Shown: positions 3,508 to 6,280 of the stretch, in pieces | Layout: the number at the start of each line of letters is the position of its first letter | Position numbering within the stretch: position 1 is the first letter of the stretch | NCBI GenBank assembly: GCA_948896875.1 | Contig: CAQUWW010000032.1 | Location: 11,663 to 17,942 of the forward strand | Length of the DNA stretch: 6,280 nucleotides | Direction: 5' to 3' | Origin: an uncultured Acetatifactor sp. | Lineage (GTDB): Bacteria; Bacillota; Clostridia; Lachnospirales; Lachnospiraceae | Notes under the pieces: generated by a model | Seen by the model: only the letters and a program-made list of their open reading frames with translations | Told to the model about the DNA's origin: nothing | Databases searched by the model: none | Translations under genes and position numbers: made by a program

Positions 3508-6280
3508 TCACCGCACAGCCTTCCAGTTCTCATTCTTCTCCTTGCTGGAAGCGGTGGCCCTGGCCAGCTGCAGCACCACTTCACTGAAATACCTCTCCGG
3601 CACTTCCTTCAGGAAGCAGGAATTCTGGTCGTTGGCCTCGTCGTACACATAGCTGCCCCGCTTAATACCCGCAGGCACCACCTGGCCCTTCTCATTCACC
3701 ACCGTGCCCTCCAACCGATAGAATCTGGCCTCGTACACGGTCACATCCTCATTCTGGCCGCCCACAAAGCTGCCGGAGAAATGAAGCTCCACGCCCATGG
3801 CAAGCTCCTTGTCCTCCCTGTAATAGCTGTAGAATCCACCCGCATCCTGTACGGAACCTCTATACCACCCCAGAGTCTGGAGCTTTCCGCCCAGGGACAG
3901 GTCATTGACGATGCAGCCACCGAAGCGCTCCAGGCTCTTCTCATTTTCCTCTTCCTTCGTCCTGTAATACACCGGCCTGTCAAGCTGCTCGATGGGCTGG
4001 GTAATCTCGTAATCCTCCAGCTGCTCCTTCCAGGCTTTCCGGGAATCCTCCGTCAGCTCAATGGGATGCACAATGCCGATATGCTGAGCAGCATTTTCTC
4101 CGCCTTCAGGCAGTTCAAATTCATCCTCGTCCTCCGTGTTAAAGGAACCGTCCTCCATGTATCGGAATGTGGATATCAGTTTCCTTTCCTCGTAAATGCC
4201 CCAGATTAATCCCGTGGCAAACTGGTGCATCACCGGATTCTTCACAAACAGATTCTTCCAGGCCTCCACGCTCCACTGCCGCCCGGTGGACAGAGCCATC
4301 TCCAGACGCATCTTCTGGCTGCTTACCGTGGCCTTCATCTGCTTCTTCATCTGCTTGAATTCTTCGTAAGCCGCCTTTGCCTTCTCTTCGTCGTCCCTCT
4401 TTCCGGGCGAAGGGAGATTCTTCAATTTCTTCCCGCTCTCATCGAACACTTCCACTTCCAGGGCGGTGGTGATAGTCACTGTAAACTTCCGCTCTCCATA
4501 GTCAAAACAGCGCTCCATATTCTCGTCAAAGCCCAGATCCGGCACAATTCTGTCCGCCAGCTCTTCCGTGGTGATTCCCAGCTGAGAAGCCGCGAAATCC
4601 AGGGCCTTTCCGGCTGCCGCCTTAATCTGCTTGAACTTGAACTTCCTGGAAATGCCATCCACAATCAGCAGGGCCTGAGGCTTCGGATTCAATGCAAGAG
4701 CCTGCACCGCCTCGGATGCAATCGCCCCTCTCGCCGCCTGAGGCCATTCCTGAATCTGGTGGTGAAGCTTTGTCACAATCTCGTCTCCGCCGTGGATAGC
4801 CGCCGCATACAGCACCCAGCGTTTCTTCGACTCCGCCCCTGCTTCCATCCACTTGTCAAACAGTTCATTGACATATATTGCCAGCTCTTTTTCATCCAGC
4901 GTCTCCGCCAGCGTTGCCGCTGTGGGACTTACCCCGCAGGGCGACATGGACGAGTAGCTCAGAAGAATAGCCTGCAGGTATTCTTCTCCTGCCTCTTCCC
5001 CTGCTTTTGTATGTACTATGGAGAAAGGCGTCTCATAGGCCCAGGCCAGACCACGCTTTTTATTGCCCTTATGGGCCTCCTTTACCAGGTCCTCCCGGGT
5101 CAGCGTCTTACTGCCGCTCTCCTTCTCTGTGCCTCCCACATGAAGCACCGTCTCCAGCAAGGTTCTGACCTTACCGTTCTTCTCCTTTTCCAGCGTTTCC
5201 GTGAGAAGCTCCTGATATGCTTTACTGTCCCATTCGGTCAGCACCCGCACCGCAATCTCCCGCTCCGCGGCCTTTTTGGAGGAAAGCATCTTCTTCACAT
5301 CCTCCTCCCAGTCCTTTGCCTGATACAGAATATTCAGCAGGGCTTCCTTCACCGTCTTCGCGCTGTCCTGTGAAAAGCTGAGAATGGCTTCCTTATTCGC
5401 CTTACGATCTTCGGAAAGCACCTGCAGTCCGAAAGCCCTTCCGGTACTGCCGGCCCCCTGAAAGGCCGCCGTCATCTCCTCTTGTCTCTCCTGAAGGTAT
5501 CCCTGGAAAATCTTCTTTCCCACCGCTTCAAATATGTGCTTCCAGCTGTCCACGTAAAATGAATCATAGGCATCCGCATACCCTTTCAGCTGATATTTCA
5601 GGCCCAAATGTCTGTCATTCACAGATTTGAAAACCCGTTCCACATTCTCCGCCTTAATGCTGCTGCCCTCCCGGAAGCTGCTGGTATTGGCATAACCGCC
5701 GCAGAGCATCAGCAGTGCTTCACATCGTCCGCTCATCTCGTCATATCCATAGCCCTTCTGGTAGCTCTGCAGCACATTCCAATGCTTTCCGCCCCAGCGG
5801 TAGCCCGTAAGCTGCAGCTTATCTTCATAAGGATAAAGGGTCTCAATCTCCGCGGTACCATTTAAATAATCTCCGGCGACATTTTTCACCGCCGGATCCA
5901 GCGCCTGCAAAATTGCGTCGATCACCTTCGACTGCTGCTTGTGAATATCTGTGGCTTTTTTCGCATTGTACAACGAAGGATCCAGCTTCTGGATGACAGC
6001 ATTCATCCGATTATAAGAGTCGAAATCCACAACATTCATGCAGTCCAGATAGACTTCCCTGTTCCGTTTAAACTGTGCACTCAGTATCCCCGTCTTCATC
6101 TTCTCAGCGGCCCAGGTAATGTATTTTCTGCTGTCGATTCCAAATACCTGGTCATAGTCTCCGCCGTTCTGATTCAAGTCTCCCCGCAAGTCCATGTTGT
6201 CCATGATATTCAGCATTTCCTTTGTGTTGGCGGCAAGACAGATTTTCAGCACATTTTTCAGACGCGTCGACTGCTTATAA
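3508..6280 (-). CDS. DUF4132 domain-containing protein (MolR-like), 5' partial
   Basis: Large, apparently soluble protein; the biochemical role of this family is not established. The 923 visible residues stay open to the right edge, with nine in-frame residues upstream of GTG 6252, so the true start lies outside. The middle (about residues 290-560) is helix-rich with HEAT/ARM-like character (AAEREIAVRVLTEW, AKAALDFAAS-type helices). The DUF4132 core spans about 615-775: a Lys/Glu-rich helix, then ALSTGRQWSVEAWKNLFVKNP, FATGLIWGIYE, HPIELTEDSRKAWKEQLEDYEITQPIEQLDRPVY. The tail is beta-rich (LGWYRGS, GGFYSYYRE, VELHFSGSFVGG) and ends with VPERYFSEVVLQLA, the usual family closing segment. No signal peptide or membrane span is seen. 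It precedes the response regulator by about 90 bases on the same strand; whether they share a transcript is unclear. The assignment rests on recognising family motifs. Confidence 0.85.
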   Translation of the reverse strand, partial: YKQSTRLKNVLKICLAANTKEMLNIMDNMDLRGDLNQNGGDYDQVFGIDSRKYITWAAEKMKTGILSAQFKRNREVYLDCMNVVDFDSYNRMNAVIQKLDPSLYNAKKATDIHKQQSKVIDAILQALDPAVKNVAGDYLNGTAEIETLYPYEDKLQLTGYRWGGKHWNVLQSYQKGYGYDEMSGRCEALLMLCGGYANTSSFREGSSIKAENVERVFKSVNDRHLGLKYQLKGYADAYDSFYVDSWKHIFEAVGKKIFQGYLQERQEEMTAAFQGAGSTGRAFGLQVLSEDRKANKEAILSFSQDSAKTVKEALLNILYQAKDWEEDVKKMLSSKKAAEREIAVRVLTEWDSKAYQELLTETLEKEKNGKVRTLLETVLHVGGTEKESGSKTLTREDLVKEAHKGNKKRGLAWAYETPFSIVHTKAGEEAGEEYLQAILLSYSSMSPCGVSPTAATLAETLDEKELAIYVNELFDKWMEAGAESKKRWVLYAAAIHGGDEIVTKLHHQIQEWPQAARGAIASEAVQALALNPKPQALLIVDGISRKFKFKQIKAAAGKALDFAASQLGITTEELADRIVPDLGFDENMERCFDYGERKFTVTITTALEVEVFDESGKKLKNLPSPGKRDDEEKAKAAYEEFKQMKKQMKATVSSQKMRLEMALSTGRQWSVEAWKNLFVKNPVMHQFATGLIWGIYEERKLISTFRYMEDGSFNTEDEDEFELPEGGENAAQHIGIVHPIELTEDSRKAWKEQLEDYEITQPIEQLDRPVYYRTKEEENEKSLERFGGCIVNDLSLGGKLQTLGWYRGSVQDAGGFYSYYREDKELAMGVELHFSGSFVGGQNEDVTVYEARFYRLEGTVVNEKGQVVPAGIKRGSYVYDEANDQNSCFLKEVPERYFSEVVLQLARATASSKEKNENWKAVR

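Noticed and set aside
2737..4209. Long plus-strand frame of 490 codons
   Set aside because: It spans the regulator and DUF4132 genes in antisense. Its length reflects GC-biased codon use in those genes, not a real protein.
4225..5373. Plus-strand frame of 382 codons
   Set aside because: Antisense shadow of the DUF4132 gene; Leu/His/Arg-rich translation typical of such shadows.

Overview
The window looks like chromosome from a Gram-positive gut Clostridia, most likely Lachnospiraceae. This rests on strong AGGAGG-type ribosome sites, moderate GC, and the gene families present (OmpR-type regulator, HAMP histidine kinase, ABC ATPase, large DUF4132 protein). The placement is an inference from style and family, not from a marker gene.

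Layout, read along the minus strand from the right edge: a large DUF4132 protein (3508-6280, 5' end outside the window); an OmpR/PhoB-type response regulator (about 3417 to 2727) whose reading frame is broken inside the DNA-binding domain; a 271-base spacer with an imperfect 25-bp direct repeat around strong hairpins; a full HAMP/HisKA/HATPase sensor kinase (2455 to 1136); and the first 84 codons of an ABC transporter ATPase (253 to 1). Regulator-kinase-ABC ATPase is the classic order of Firmicutes antimicrobial-peptide or bacitracin sensing and export modules. The permease would lie beyond the left edge. Four TAAGRAY-like units spaced 11, 11 and 10 bp (311-349) sit just upstream of the ABC gene, the arrangement expected for an OmpR-family operator.

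Between kinase and ABC gene, on the opposite (plus) strand and visibly more AT-rich, lies a two-gene MNT-HEPN (MntA/HepT-type) toxin-antitoxin cassette (563-1191) with its own promoter and two inverted repeats upstream. It looks like an insertion: it runs antisense into the kinase 3' end and appears to have replaced the last codons of that gene.

The most notable result is that three genes carry separate lesions. The MNT gene has an in-frame amber codon, after which its expected C-terminus continues intact to the normal overlap with the HEPN gene. The HEPN gene seems to have lost about 30 internal codons, including the segment that holds the catalytic RX4-6H motif. The response regulator is frameshifted before its recognition helix. 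The module therefore looks like a decaying sensing/export locus carrying a disarmed toxin-antitoxin pair. No clearly new system is evident, but the lesions, the phased operator and the structured intergenic element deserve a check.
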